Below are positions 55,926-63,787 of a stretch of 64,000 nucleotides of DNA, in pieces (the stretch's first letter is position 1; the number at the start of each line of letters is the position of its first letter). The notes under the pieces were generated by a model. The model was not told the DNA's origin and searched no databases. It saw nothing but the letters and a program-made list of their open reading frames with translations. Made by a program: the position numbers and the translations under genes. This DNA is from Anaerolineales bacterium (lineage in GTDB: Bacteria; Chloroflexota; Anaerolineae; Anaerolineales; Villigracilaceae), in NCBI GenBank assembly GCA_015075275.1, contig JABTUU010000001.1, positions 620,001-684,000 of the forward strand. Reading direction: 5' to 3'.

Positions 55926-58900
55926 CTATAGTTGATCGGCGCTGAGCAGCGTCAGAAACCGCCTGACGACGTCCGGGTCTAGGAGAATGCCTGCGTTATC
56001 TTTGATGTACTGGATGATCTGATCGGTGGGCCAGGCTTTACGATAGGGGCGGTCGGAACGCAAAGCGTCCCACACATCCACGACCGAGAAAATTCTGGCG
56101 GCGAGCGGTATCTGTTCGCCTTTCAAGCCGCGCGGATAGCCGCTTCCGTCCCAGTGTTCATGGTGACAGTAGGGTATATCTAATGAAGGGTGGAGATAAT
56201 GAATTGGCGAAAGCAAATCGTAAGCGTATTGTGGATGGCGGCGCATCTCTTCCCATTCGGTTTCCGTGAGCGGGCCCGTTTTCCTGAGGATTTGGTCGGG
56301 CACGCCCATTTTGCCGATGTCGTGTAGAAGCACTCCGCGATAAATATTTGCCAGTTCTTCGTCGCTGAGCCCCATGGATTTGGCGAGTCTCATTGTTAAT
56401 TCGGTAACGCGCCTGGTGTGCCCTTCGGTTTCCCGGTCTCGCAGCTCCAGCGCGCGCGCCCAACCTTCGAGCGTGATGTCGTAGGCTTGGATGATCTCTT
56501 GATTTGATTTCTGCAGGTTTTCGAAAAGGTGAGCGTTTTCAATTGCGATGGCGGCTTGCCCAGCCAGCGTTTGTAGAAACTGCATCCAGTCTGCGCTGAG
56601 GGCTGGCGCAGTGCGATGGAAGGCTTCAAACACTCCCTTGACCTGTCCTTTTACGATCAGCGGAATGCCAATATAGGAAACGAATCCTTCTGTGCGTATC
56701 ATAGGGTTATTTTTCAATTCTGAAGAATTCGCTAGATTGATAATCTGATGAATTTTCCCCTTAAAAAGAATCTGACTTGCTAACCCATCGCCGATTTTTA
56801 AGATAGGGTTGGTAGGCGTAGGCGAGTTGAAGCCGGCGCCGTATAGATAAGTGAGATTCTGGAGTTCAGGGCGATATAGCAGGATATCCATCGCGTCTAC
56901 TTTGAGGTGTTTCAGAGTATGTTCGCCAAGGATATTGAGCGTTACGCGCAGGTCGGCGGAGGAAGCTATGGCTGAGTCAATATCGCGCAGCGCAGTTAAC
57001 CTGCGGATTTGTTCTTGGCTATGGTCGTATAGCTCAATGCGATGAATTGCATTTCCAGCGATCTCTGCCAGCGTGGTCAGCAGGCTGATATGCTGCGCGA
57101 ATTGACGCCTCGGTGCCATTTGGATGAATACCGATCCCAGTGTTCCCGCCGTAGAGGTTATCGGGACGCTTATGCCGCCATATTCCAGCAACGCCGGCTC
57201 GAAGTTAGGCAGGAAGGTTAGCGGATCCTCGCTAAGTTTTGGTGAAATATGCGCTTCCCCGGTGGTAAAGACATGCGCGACGATGCTGCCGGTCGTGTTA
57301 AGTTGTTTATGCTTAGCGTTCTTTGCCATGCCGCGCGCCGCATGTTGAACAAGTTTAGCGCTAACCTGATCGTATATCCATACCGCGCCATTTTCTTCGC
57401 CAAGGAGTGCGAGCGTTTCGTCAATGAAAACCTCGAACATTTCTGCTTGCGAATTTGCTTTTCGCAACGCGGTGGACAAGCGGTTAATCGTCTCCATTTC
57501 GCGGAAGCGGTTTTGAGTCTCGTTGAATAGACGCGTGTTCTCGATGGCAGTGGCGGCGGATGAGGCTAATATTTCTAGAAGCGCTTGCTCCTCTTCATGA
57601 TAGGCGTTTGGTTCATAAGATTGCGCTGAGATAGAGCCGATAATTCGTTCGTCAATGCGCATGGGGACGAATACCGCGGAAAGAACATGGGTGGAACTGC
57701 CAAAACGCGTAGCGGGGCTGGCGGCGATCTCTCGTTCGTTCTGTAAAATAACACTTTGCCCCGTGGTTGCTATTCGCGTAGTTAGACCGGCGCCTGAAGC
57801 AAAACTTTCAAATGGGAGGCGCTGTCCGTTTTCTATACGGTATACGAAATCGTTGACGCCCTTTTCCTCGTTTCGCAACGAAATAATAAATACGTCGCAA
57901 GGCATTAGTTTTTTTGCGGCGGCATGGATCGCGACGTAGATTTGTTCAAAATCTTGCGAGAAGCTTATGATCTCTTGGCTGATCTGATGTAAGACGACGC
58001 GACGCTCGGCGGCTTGGAGCGCGTTTCCGTAAGAGCGGGTGTTTTCGATCGCAATAGCGGCAGAACTGGCGAAGGTTTGCAGCGTGGTGGCGTCTTGCGC
58101 TGTAAATGCGGCTGTATGATGGCTGTCTAAATTGATAAAGCCGATGACTTTGTCTTGCGCGATCATGGGCACGCCCATCCATCCGCGTATATACTTTGAC
58201 TCATCCCATGCTTCGAAACGCGGATCGGCTTGCGCGTCGGAGAGAATTAACGGCTTGCGCAATGCGGCAAGCTCGCTCCACTTTGCGCTCTTGGGAAAGG
58301 TCTTCCCGATAATATTAGCGACGTGGTCGAATCCATGAGCGGCTACAATTTCCATGCTGTCGTTTTCGCGCTCAAAAAATATGGAGGCGCTGTCGTAAAT
58401 GACGAGTTTGTTCAAAGAACTGAAGATGATTTGATAGAGCTCTTGAATATCCAACGTTGTAGAAAGCGCCGCGATCGCCCCTTGTAAATTTTCCGCTTGT
58501 TTACGGCGCGCGCTTTCGGCTTCAAGCGATTCTTGCGTGTGGCGTTGTTCTTCTTTAGCGAGCCGCAAGCGTTCCAGAGCGGTGCCGAGGCTGCTGGCAA
58601 CCGTGTTGATAAATTGCTCGTCTTCTTGATCGAATGCGTTGGGAATTTTGCTCTCTACATTGAATATGCCGATCACGCGCGTATTGACGCGGATCGGAAC
58701 GCAGAGCTCGGAACGCATTCCTGTTGCAATTTCAATATATGTCGCTTCTTGCGCGACGTCTCCGATGCGTATAGTTTTCTCTAATAGGGCCGACCTGCCT
58801 GTAACGCCTTTTGTAATTTCGATGCCTGCCGCCCAATTGAGGACGTTTGCGCCGATGTAAGAGGAATGCGGTATAAGGCTTCTTCGGTCTTTGCTGAGCA

Positions 58901-59831
58901 AAAGAACGCCGCACACTTCGTTGTAAATCTGCGAAGCGATCCGTACGACGCGTCCTATGATCTCGTCTTCGGTGTCGCTGTCGGCGCCGGCTACGGCGAT
59001 TGTGTGAAGAACGGTCAGTTGTTTTAATTGCCTTTGCAGGGCATTCTCGGTTTGTTTATCTTTGGTGATATCGAATAAAACACCCTGCCAATAAAGCGGG
59101 TCGCCGTATTCGTCTTTAATTAAATCAATTACTTCTTTGACCCAGATCACGTTTCCGTCTCGCCGTATAACCTGATACTCTTCGTCGAACGGCGCGCTGT
59201 TTTGTTGTGCGAGGCGATACGCTTCGATAATCCTCTCGCGATCATTGCTGTGGATTAAATCTTCCCATAAATACTTGTGCGTCAACCATTCGATGGAGGA
59301 ATAGCCGGTAAATTCTTCTAAGCGCGGACTGATATAAATCGTCGCTGTTTTACTGCTTACTAGCGTCGAGTCGAGGAAGACGACGGCGGGCGTTTGCTCG
59401 ATAAGCGATTGGTAGCGAATCTCCGCTTCGCGCAAGGCGGATTCTCTACGGAGCAGGTGGTTTTGTGCGACAGCATTGGTAAGCGCGAATGGCAGGCGGC
59501 GTAGGTAATCGCTTTGCTTGACGAGATAATCAGCCGCTCCTGCTTTAAGCGCCGCTACGGCGACCTGCTCGTCGCCTTGCCCAGTGACCAGCACGACGGC
59601 GGGCGGCATCTTGCGACGCTTAATTGTCGCAAGTAGGTCAAGCCCGCTTCCGTCGGGCAAACGCAGGTCGGAAAGAATCAGTTCGAGATCAGGATGCGAT
59701 TCTAGATAGTCTAACGCGGCAGCGATCGTTTCGACGTGAACCAATTCGAATGAATGATTCGCATTGTCTTCCAGCGCACGGCGCGTGAGTGCGACGTGAT
59801 CGAGATCATCTTCGACGTATAGGAATTTCAT
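55926..59831 (-). CDS. response regulator with PAS, multiple GAF and HD-GYP domains
   Basis: A 1301-residue soluble signalling protein. Residues 1-120 are a receiver domain with acidic E7/D8/D9, phospho-acceptor D55 in LILSDLRLPDG and the lysine in ADYLVK. A PAS/PAC domain follows (about 133-255), then roughly five GAF domains to about residue 1095. The HD-GYP domain (about 1110-1295) keeps LLHDIGKMGV, HHEHWDGSGYP and VDVWDALRSDRPYRK, so c-di-GMP hydrolysis is likely. No cognate kinase is adjacent. Its -10 TATAAT lies six bases before the ATG, suggesting a leaderless mRNA. Confidence 0.92.
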   Translation of the reverse strand: MKFLYVEDDLDHVALTRRALEDNANHSFELVHVETIAAALDYLESHPDLELILSDLRLPDGSGLDLLATIKRRKMPPAVVLVTGQGDEQVAVAALKAGAADYLVKQSDYLRRLPFALTNAVAQNHLLRRESALREAEIRYQSLIEQTPAVVFLDSTLVSSKTATIYISPRLEEFTGYSSIEWLTHKYLWEDLIHSNDRERIIEAYRLAQQNSAPFDEEYQVIRRDGNVIWVKEVIDLIKDEYGDPLYWQGVLFDITKDKQTENALQRQLKQLTVLHTIAVAGADSDTEDEIIGRVVRIASQIYNEVCGVLLLSKDRRSLIPHSSYIGANVLNWAAGIEITKGVTGRSALLEKTIRIGDVAQEATYIEIATGMRSELCVPIRVNTRVIGIFNVESKIPNAFDQEDEQFINTVASSLGTALERLRLAKEEQRHTQESLEAESARRKQAENLQGAIAALSTTLDIQELYQIIFSSLNKLVIYDSASIFFERENDSMEIVAAHGFDHVANIIGKTFPKSAKWSELAALRKPLILSDAQADPRFEAWDESKYIRGWMGVPMIAQDKVIGFINLDSHHTAAFTAQDATTLQTFASSAAIAIENTRSYGNALQAAERRVVLHQISQEIISFSQDFEQIYVAIHAAAKKLMPCDVFIISLRNEEKGVNDFVYRIENGQRLPFESFASGAGLTTRIATTGQSVILQNEREIAASPATRFGSSTHVLSAVFVPMRIDERIIGSISAQSYEPNAYHEEEQALLEILASSAATAIENTRLFNETQNRFREMETINRLSTALRKANSQAEMFEVFIDETLALLGEENGAVWIYDQVSAKLVQHAARGMAKNAKHKQLNTTGSIVAHVFTTGEAHISPKLSEDPLTFLPNFEPALLEYGGISVPITSTAGTLGSVFIQMAPRRQFAQHISLLTTLAEIAGNAIHRIELYDHSQEQIRRLTALRDIDSAIASSADLRVTLNILGEHTLKHLKVDAMDILLYRPELQNLTYLYGAGFNSPTPTNPILKIGDGLASQILFKGKIHQIINLANSSELKNNPMIRTEGFVSYIGIPLIVKGQVKGVFEAFHRTAPALSADWMQFLQTLAGQAAIAIENAHLFENLQKSNQEIIQAYDITLEGWARALELRDRETEGHTRRVTELTMRLAKSMGLSDEELANIYRGVLLHDIGKMGVPDQILRKTGPLTETEWEEMRRHPQYAYDLLSPIHYLHPSLDIPYCHHEHWDGSGYPRGLKGEQIPLAARIFSVVDVWDALRSDRPYRKAWPTDQIIQYIKDNAGILLDPDVVRRFLTLLSADQL

Positions 59832-59837
59832 GGCGCT

Positions 59838-59843
59838 ATTATA
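59838..59843 (-). promoter_or_regulatory. -10 element of a probable leaderless transcript (response regulator gene)
   Basis: On the minus strand TATAAT is followed by AGCGCC and then the ATG at 59831, placing the expected transcription start on the start codon. No clear -35 and no ribosome site are seen. Confidence 0.55.
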
Positions 59844-59920
59844 AGTCGAAGCGTTGAGGATGGGGAATGCGTTTTAAGAATATGAGTCTTGGCATGGCGC
59901 GTCGCTCTGTTTAATAAGGG

Positions 59921-59949
59921 AAATAAAAATGACGCGCGCCCGCGTCATT
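59921..59949 (-). terminator. intrinsic terminator of the tRNA operon
   Basis: On the minus strand AATGACGCG pairs with CGCGTCATT around a four-base loop and runs into TTTTTATTT. It lies 25 bases beyond the 3' end of tRNA-Cys. Confidence 0.75.
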
Positions 59950-59973
59950 GTGCTGCTGCTTCTTCATTAGTAG

Positions 59974-60044
59974 AGGCGTCGACGGGATTCGAACCCGTGG
60001 TGAGGGTTTTGCAGACCCTTGCCTTACCACTTGGCCACGACGCC
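59974..60044 (-). tRNA. tRNA-Cys (GCA)
   Basis: On the minus strand the acceptor stem GGCGTCG pairs with CGACGCC; the anticodon arm GGGTCTGCAAAACCC exposes GCA; the T arm contains GGGTTCGAATCCC. The 71-base length is normal for tRNA-Cys. CCA is not encoded (CTA follows). Last of three clustered tRNA genes. Confidence 0.95.
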
Positions 60045-60060
60045 GAAAGAAGAGAAAATG

Positions 60061-60132
60061 AGCGGGCGATGGGATTCGAACCCACGACCTTCTCCTTGGC
60101 AAGGAGACGTACTACCACTGTACTACGCCCGC
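60061..60132 (-). tRNA. tRNA-Gly (GCC)
   Basis: On the minus strand GCGGGCG pairs with CGCCCGC in the acceptor stem; the anticodon arm CTCCTTGCCAAGGAG exposes GCC; the T arm has GTGGGTTCGAATCCCAT. 72 bases; the middle gene of the cluster, 16 bases from tRNA-Cys. Confidence 0.95.
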
Positions 60133-60154
60133 ATTCGGCAACGTTCGCCGAGAG

Positions 60155-60227
60155 TGCCGAGACACAGAATCGAACTGTGGACACCGCGATTTTCAGTCGC
60201 GTGCTCTACCAACTGAGCTATCTCGGC
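60155..60227 (-). tRNA. tRNA-Phe (GAA)
   Basis: On the minus strand GCCGAGA pairs with TCTCGGC; the D arm GCTCAGTTGGTAGAGC is standard; the anticodon arm CGCGACTGAAAATCGCG exposes GAA; the T loop is GTTCGATTC. 73 bases, first in the transcript. Confidence 0.95.
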
Positions 60228-60315
60228 GATATTCTGTTGTTAAGCGTGCGAATTTTACATTGGGAAAGGGGGATTGTCAAGCAACAGTCGGGGAAACGTT
60301 CGGAGCGCGATGGCG

Positions 60316-60321
60316 TATAAT
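60316..60321 (+). promoter_or_regulatory. -10 element of a probable leaderless transcript (ffh)
   Basis: TATAAT is followed by TGCGGC and then ATG 60328, so transcription should begin on the start codon. This is the same six-base spacing as at the response regulator gene. No -35 or ribosome site is evident. Confidence 0.55.
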
Positions 60322-60327
60322 TGCGGC

Positions 60328-61650
60328 ATGTTTGAGAATTTAACCTCACGACTTAATCAAGTATTTGACCAACTGCGCCGACGCGGCAAACTCTCCGAAG
60401 CGGACGTGGACGCGGCGATGCGAGAAGTTCGCCTCGCCCTGCTCGAAGCGGACGTGCATTTCAGCGTCGTCAAAACATTCATCGCGCGCGTGCGTGAACG
60501 CGCCGTTGGCGCTGAAGTATCGAAGGCGTTGGTGCCTGGTCAACAAGTCATAAAGATAGTCAACGAAGAATTGATCGCCACTCTCGGCGAACCTGCGCCG
60601 TTGAAATTTTCAGGACCTAAGCCGCATGTGATCATGATGGTCGGTTTGCAAGGTTCGGGTAAAACGACTCACGCAGGCAAGATCGCAAAGATGCTGCGTT
60701 CAAAAGGGGAGCGGGTGATGCTCGTTGCGGGCGACCCGTATCGTCCCGCCGCAGTGACTCAGTTGCAACAACTCGGCGAACGTATTGATGTCCCTGTTGA
60801 ATCGGATTTGAACGTCAAGCCGCCCGAACTCGTGGGGCGCGCGTTCGAAAAAGCCCAAAAGGGCGGATACGGCGTCGTGATCGTGGACACAGCTGGACGG
60901 TCGCAGTTGGACGCGGAGTTGATGAGCGAGTTAAAGTCCATCGTGGCGAAAGTCCCGCCTGTGGAAACTCTGCTTGTGGTCGACTCCATGATCGGACAAG
61001 AGGCGTTGAACATCGCGCAAGGATTCCGCGATAATGTTTCGATCACGGGTTTGGTGATGACGAAAATGGACGGCGACTCGCGCGGCGGCGCGGCGATCTC
61101 GATCCGTTCGGTGACGGGCGTGCCGATCAAGTTTATCGGCACGGGCGAAAAACTCGACGCGCTCGAAACGTACGACCCCGCGCGCTTGTCGTCGCGCATT
61201 TTGGGCATGGGCGACATGATCGGCTTGATCGAAAAAGCCGAAGCCGCGTTCGATCAGGAAGTGGCGCAAAAATCTGCCGAGCGCATGATGAAGGGACAGT
61301 TCTCGCTCGAAGACTGGCTCGACCAGATGAAGCAAATGAAAAAGATGGGACCGCTCGCGCAGATCATGGACATGTTGCCAGGGCAAATGGGACAAGCCGC
61401 GCGTCAGATTGACCCGAAGGATATCGAAAAGAATTTCAAGCAGACCGAAGCGATCATCCATTCGATGACATTGAAAGAACGTCGCGACCCCGATATTTTG
61501 AACGCCTCACGCCGACGTCGCATCGCCGCTGGCTCAGGCATGGAAGTGCAGGACGTGAACCGCTTGATCAAACAGTTCCGTGAAGCACAGAAGATGATGA
61601 AGATGTTGACGAAGACGGGAGGAAAAGGGTTGGGGAGGTTGTTTGGGTAA
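60328..61650 (+). CDS. ffh: signal recognition particle protein Ffh (SRP54)
   Basis: GTPase that binds signal sequences and SRP RNA for cotranslational membrane targeting; 440 residues. The N domain is residues 1-90; the G domain has GLQGSGKTTHAGKIA near residue 106, VDTAGRSQLD and TKMDGDSRGGAA. The Met-rich M domain follows (DQMKQMKKMGPLAQIMDMLPGQMG and RRRRIAAGSGMEVQDVNRL), split here only by a normal loop. ATG 60328 matches the family start MFENLTSRLNQVF; an upstream in-frame TTG would cross the promoter. Its last 68 bases are repeated downstream. Confidence 0.96.
   Translation: MFENLTSRLNQVFDQLRRRGKLSEADVDAAMREVRLALLEADVHFSVVKTFIARVRERAVGAEVSKALVPGQQVIKIVNEELIATLGEPAPLKFSGPKPHVIMMVGLQGSGKTTHAGKIAKMLRSKGERVMLVAGDPYRPAAVTQLQQLGERIDVPVESDLNVKPPELVGRAFEKAQKGGYGVVIVDTAGRSQLDAELMSELKSIVAKVPPVETLLVVDSMIGQEALNIAQGFRDNVSITGLVMTKMDGDSRGGAAISIRSVTGVPIKFIGTGEKLDALETYDPARLSSRILGMGDMIGLIEKAEAAFDQEVAQKSAERMMKGQFSLEDWLDQMKQMKKMGPLAQIMDMLPGQMGQAARQIDPKDIEKNFKQTEAIIHSMTLKERRDPDILNASRRRRIAAGSGMEVQDVNRLIKQFREAQKMMKMLTKTGGKGLGRLFG
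61582..61649 (+). repeat. ffh 3' end, copy 1 (within the gene)
   Basis: The original 68-bp unit beginning GAAGCACAGAAG and ending TTGTTTGGGTA, which encodes the last 22 or so residues of Ffh. Two further copies follow at 61752 and 62000. Confidence 0.9.
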
Positions 61651-61653
61651 CCA

Positions 61654-61745
61654 ATGTCATTGCGAGCGGAGCGAAGCAATCTCCTCGCCGTGTTAGAGAT
61701 TGCTTCGTCGCAATGGCGCTAATGCGCCACTCCTCGCAATGACAT
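61654..61745 (+). repeat. nested palindromic repeat between ffh-tail copies 1 and 2
   Basis: The outer arms ATGTCATTGCGAG (61654-61666) and CTCGCAATGACAT (61733-61745) are exact complements; the inner arms GAAGCAATCTC (61673-61683) and GAGATTGCTTC (61696-61706) also pair. No coding potential. Repeats of this GTCATTGCGAG..GAAGCAATCTC type are, from memory, common in many bacterial and Chloroflexota genomes. Confidence 0.85.
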
Positions 61746-61751
61746 GGATGC

Positions 61752-61819
61752 GAAGCGCAGAAGATGATGAAGATGTTGACGAAGACGGGAGGAAAAGGGT
61801 TGGGAAGGTTGTTTGGGTA
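61752..61819 (+). repeat. ffh 3' end, copy 2
   Basis: A 68-bp copy of the end of ffh with only two mismatches to 61582-61649, including the stop codon position. It begins six bases after the palindromic repeat. It has no start codon of its own and is not a gene. Confidence 0.9.
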
Positions 61820-61999
61820 GGGTTAGTTGGATAGTTTGTTAGTCTGATAGTCGCTTGGTCGTGGTTTGGCGGGACGCTACGCAGTCCCTGCCTCAGTTCG
61901 TAAAAGTCGGCTGGAAGCCGACTCGCTCATCAGTCCGAAGGGCTTCTATGTGCTGAGCCGCCGGGTTGAGCTTGTCGAAACCAGGCGGCTTTAGCCTAC
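61820..61999 (+). repeat. intergenic repeat-like segment between ffh-tail copies 2 and 3
   Basis: About 180 bp without a gene. It contains a hairpin GTCGGCT/AGCCGAC (61906-61922) and GAGCTTGTCGAAACC, phrases that look like dispersed intergenic repeats. It separates the second and third ffh tails as the palindrome separates the first two. Confidence 0.5.
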
Positions 62000-62054
62000 G
62001 ATGAAGATGTTGACTAAGACGGGAGGCGAGGGGTTGGGGAGATTGTTTGGGTAG
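62000..62054 (+). repeat. ffh 3' end, copy 3 (diverged)
   Basis: A 55-bp copy (GATGAAGATGTTGACTAAG to TTGTTTGGGTAG) with about six mismatches to copy 1, again ending at the Ffh stop codon. It abuts the 3' end of the HEPN-type gene on the other strand. Confidence 0.85.
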
Positions 62055-62786
62055 TTAGCTAAATACCGCGAAAACATTCTGAGCCAAGAACTCAATATGT
62101 GCTTCTACATTGAGTTTGCCAATCTTTATGGAATTTGGGTGGCCGCAAGAGTTTCGCAAATTAAGACTTGTATTTTTTAGGTGTTCTTTGACATTCTTGT
62201 TCAGAATAGATAGCGCCCCCAAAATGTCCAAGAAATCCGATTCCTTCATTCTCGTAAAATCATCACGATTTGTTGCTGGTTTCCACCTTGCATCACGTCT
62301 ATTTGCTTCACGATTGAAGTCTGACAAGTGATTCGCTATCACGAAATCATATAAAACTGAAATTGCTCCAATCCAGATAAATACAACTGCGGCTTTATAA
62401 GCATCAACATTGAGACACGTAATTGCTTCTTTTACAAATGCTTGGGAATCGGTATTCTTAATGGCTGACAGAAGTACACGTAAATCCGCTGACATAATCT
62501 TCACTGAAGATGGTTGATTCAAGTGGTTTTCTTTTACATACCTTTTGCCATCATTTGCAAGAATCCAACCATCTTTTACTCTCACAGCTAAGCCATTGGC
62601 TTTTGTGAGCGAATCGGAAACATTCCAGTTTTCCGCTTCATGCAAGCCCGACTCTATAGCTAATTTTTTTACGTCCGCTGATTGTAGAGGCTTTTCGTTC
62701 GCCGCATTAAGTATTAGGAGCAACTTATCGCGATTCGATATTTCTGTAGAAGCCAGCATATTTGATAACTCGTAGTTGGAAATCAA
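62055..62786 (-). CDS. HEPN-motif protein with N-terminal winged-helix-like region, candidate defence or toxin effector
   Basis: About 243 residues. GGAGG stands five bases before TTG 62786, chosen as start; GTG 62792 is also possible. Residues about 15-95 look like a winged helix (LLLILNAANEKPLQSADVKKLA and VRVKDGWILANDGKRYV). The C-terminal half is helical, with VVFIWIGAISVLYDF, the MKESDFLDILGAL block and LRNSCGHPNS, an R-x4-H motif typical of HEPN ribonucleases, then VEAHIEFLAQNVF. Such domains act in toxin-antitoxin and abortive infection systems; this use is inferred. Last gene of a three-gene operon, visibly more AT-rich than its surroundings. Confidence 0.75.
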   Translation of the reverse strand: MISNYELSNMLASTEISNRDKLLLILNAANEKPLQSADVKKLAIESGLHEAENWNVSDSLTKANGLAVRVKDGWILANDGKRYVKENHLNQPSSVKIMSADLRVLLSAIKNTDSQAFVKEAITCLNVDAYKAAVVFIWIGAISVLYDFVIANHLSDFNREANRRDARWKPATNRDDFTRMKESDFLDILGALSILNKNVKEHLKNTSLNLRNSCGHPNSIKIGKLNVEAHIEFLAQNVFAVFS

Positions 62787-62801
62787 GTCCACCTCCGTTT
62801 A

Positions 62802-63347
62802 TTAATTTGTTTCTTTCTTACTTGACTTGCGTTTAGGTCTCGGTTTGTTTTCGTCAAGTAGCCGCTTTACTTCCTTTTCATTGGGGAGTGCCTCTACAAT
62901 CTTTTTACCTAATAGAGTAATCTTTTTGTATCCCTTATCGCCTACGCTCATAAAAAATCTACTACGCTGTGCGGCGTTGTTGACAGTTTTTGTGATATTT
63001 CCAAAAACCTGACCCGTTGCTGCTTCTCTGTTCAGTCCTTCTAAATCTGCCGTCTTAAATAGTTCTTGTTTTCTGTACATAGTCAGGTAATATGCTAAGA
63101 CAGTCACAGCCTCTGCATCATTCTTGGTTTTCTTTGAAAATACAAAGTCTTGAAGATTCGGATGATTCTCATTCGACTCAGCGCTTTGTTCCTTAAGAAG
63201 GGAGGTGGTTAAATTACCAGAATCCTTAAACCATGCGGATGCGGATAAAAGCACAAACTTTCTCTGCTCTTCATTCAAAGGCGTGATGAGCTCTACAACC
63301 TTTTTCAAGACATCCTGAACTGAATCAAAATCTGAGGTTGTTCCCAT
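62802..63347 (-). CDS. uncharacterised protein with C-terminal winged-helix-like region
   Basis: A 181-residue protein; ATG 63347 follows AAGGA by six bases (TTG 63353 is an alternative). The N-terminal half is helical (DVLKKVVELITPLNEEQRKFVLLSASAWF). Residues about 95-160 (YYLTMYRKQELFKTADLEGLN, then KGYKKITLLGKKIVEAL) look like a winged helix, and the tail is strongly basic (KPRPKRKSSKKETN), which suits nucleic acid binding. I do not recognise the family. It lies 16 bp before and 15 bp after its two operon partners. Confidence 0.7.
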   Translation of the reverse strand: MGTTSDFDSVQDVLKKVVELITPLNEEQRKFVLLSASAWFKDSGNLTTSLLKEQSAESNENHPNLQDFVFSKKTKNDAEAVTVLAYYLTMYRKQELFKTADLEGLNREAATGQVFGNITKTVNNAAQRSRFFMSVGDKGYKKITLLGKKIVEALPNEKEVKRLLDENKPRPKRKSSKKETN

Positions 63348-63362
63348 TTTCAATCCTTCTTA

Positions 63363-63749
63363 TTACTTTAGAATCTTTTCAACTTCACTGATTAAGAAAG
63401 TTGGGGCAATTTCGTAACCAGATTCTGTGCGGACAATAATATTCTTCTTGGTTAGCTCGCCTAGTTTTGGCCTGACGGTGCCTCCAGGGAGTTTCGTACC
63501 CGACTCAATCTCACTAGGGGAAAGGCTGGCTGTTATTTCTTGGTTTATAAGAGAAATTACCTTACGAGCAAGTATATAAATTAAAATTAACTGCAAGGAG
63601 GTTAGGTTCTTTACCTTTTCCGTAAAGGCTATAAGATCGTTTTCAGGATCAAGCCATACAAACGGTTCTAGAATATCAGCCAAACGTTGCTTAGTTTCAA
63701 GTTCAAATTGAGCCTTGGGGCGTATTAATTTTGCAAATGGGTCAGTCAT
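63363..63749 (-). CDS. winged-helix protein, first gene of the HEPN operon
   Basis: A 128-residue protein from ATG 63749, with AAAGGA seven bases upstream. After a helical start it has a clear winged-helix region (ASLSPSEIESGTKLPGGTVRPKLGELTKKNIIVRTESGYEIA, positions 63411-63536 on the minus strand), like MarR/ArsR-type or adaptor wHTH domains. It could be a regulator or antitoxin for the downstream HEPN protein. The frame remains open upstream as far as a TGA at 63984-63986, so a longer product cannot be excluded, although only a GTG at 63902 could start it. Confidence 0.7.
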   Translation of the reverse strand: MTDPFAKLIRPKAQFELETKQRLADILEPFVWLDPENDLIAFTEKVKNLTSLQLILIYILARKVISLINQEITASLSPSEIESGTKLPGGTVRPKLGELTKKNIIVRTESGYEIAPTFLISEVEKILK

Positions 63750-63769
63750 TTCAAATCCTTTGAGTATTT

Positions 63770-63787
63770 TGTCACAAACATGTAACA
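63770..63787. promoter_or_regulatory. possible operator upstream of the HEPN operon
   Basis: TGTCACAAACATGTAACA is an imperfect palindrome of the form TGTnACA-N4-TGTnACA, about 20 bases before the first start codon. A site in that place could be bound by the winged-helix protein itself. Confidence 0.35.
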
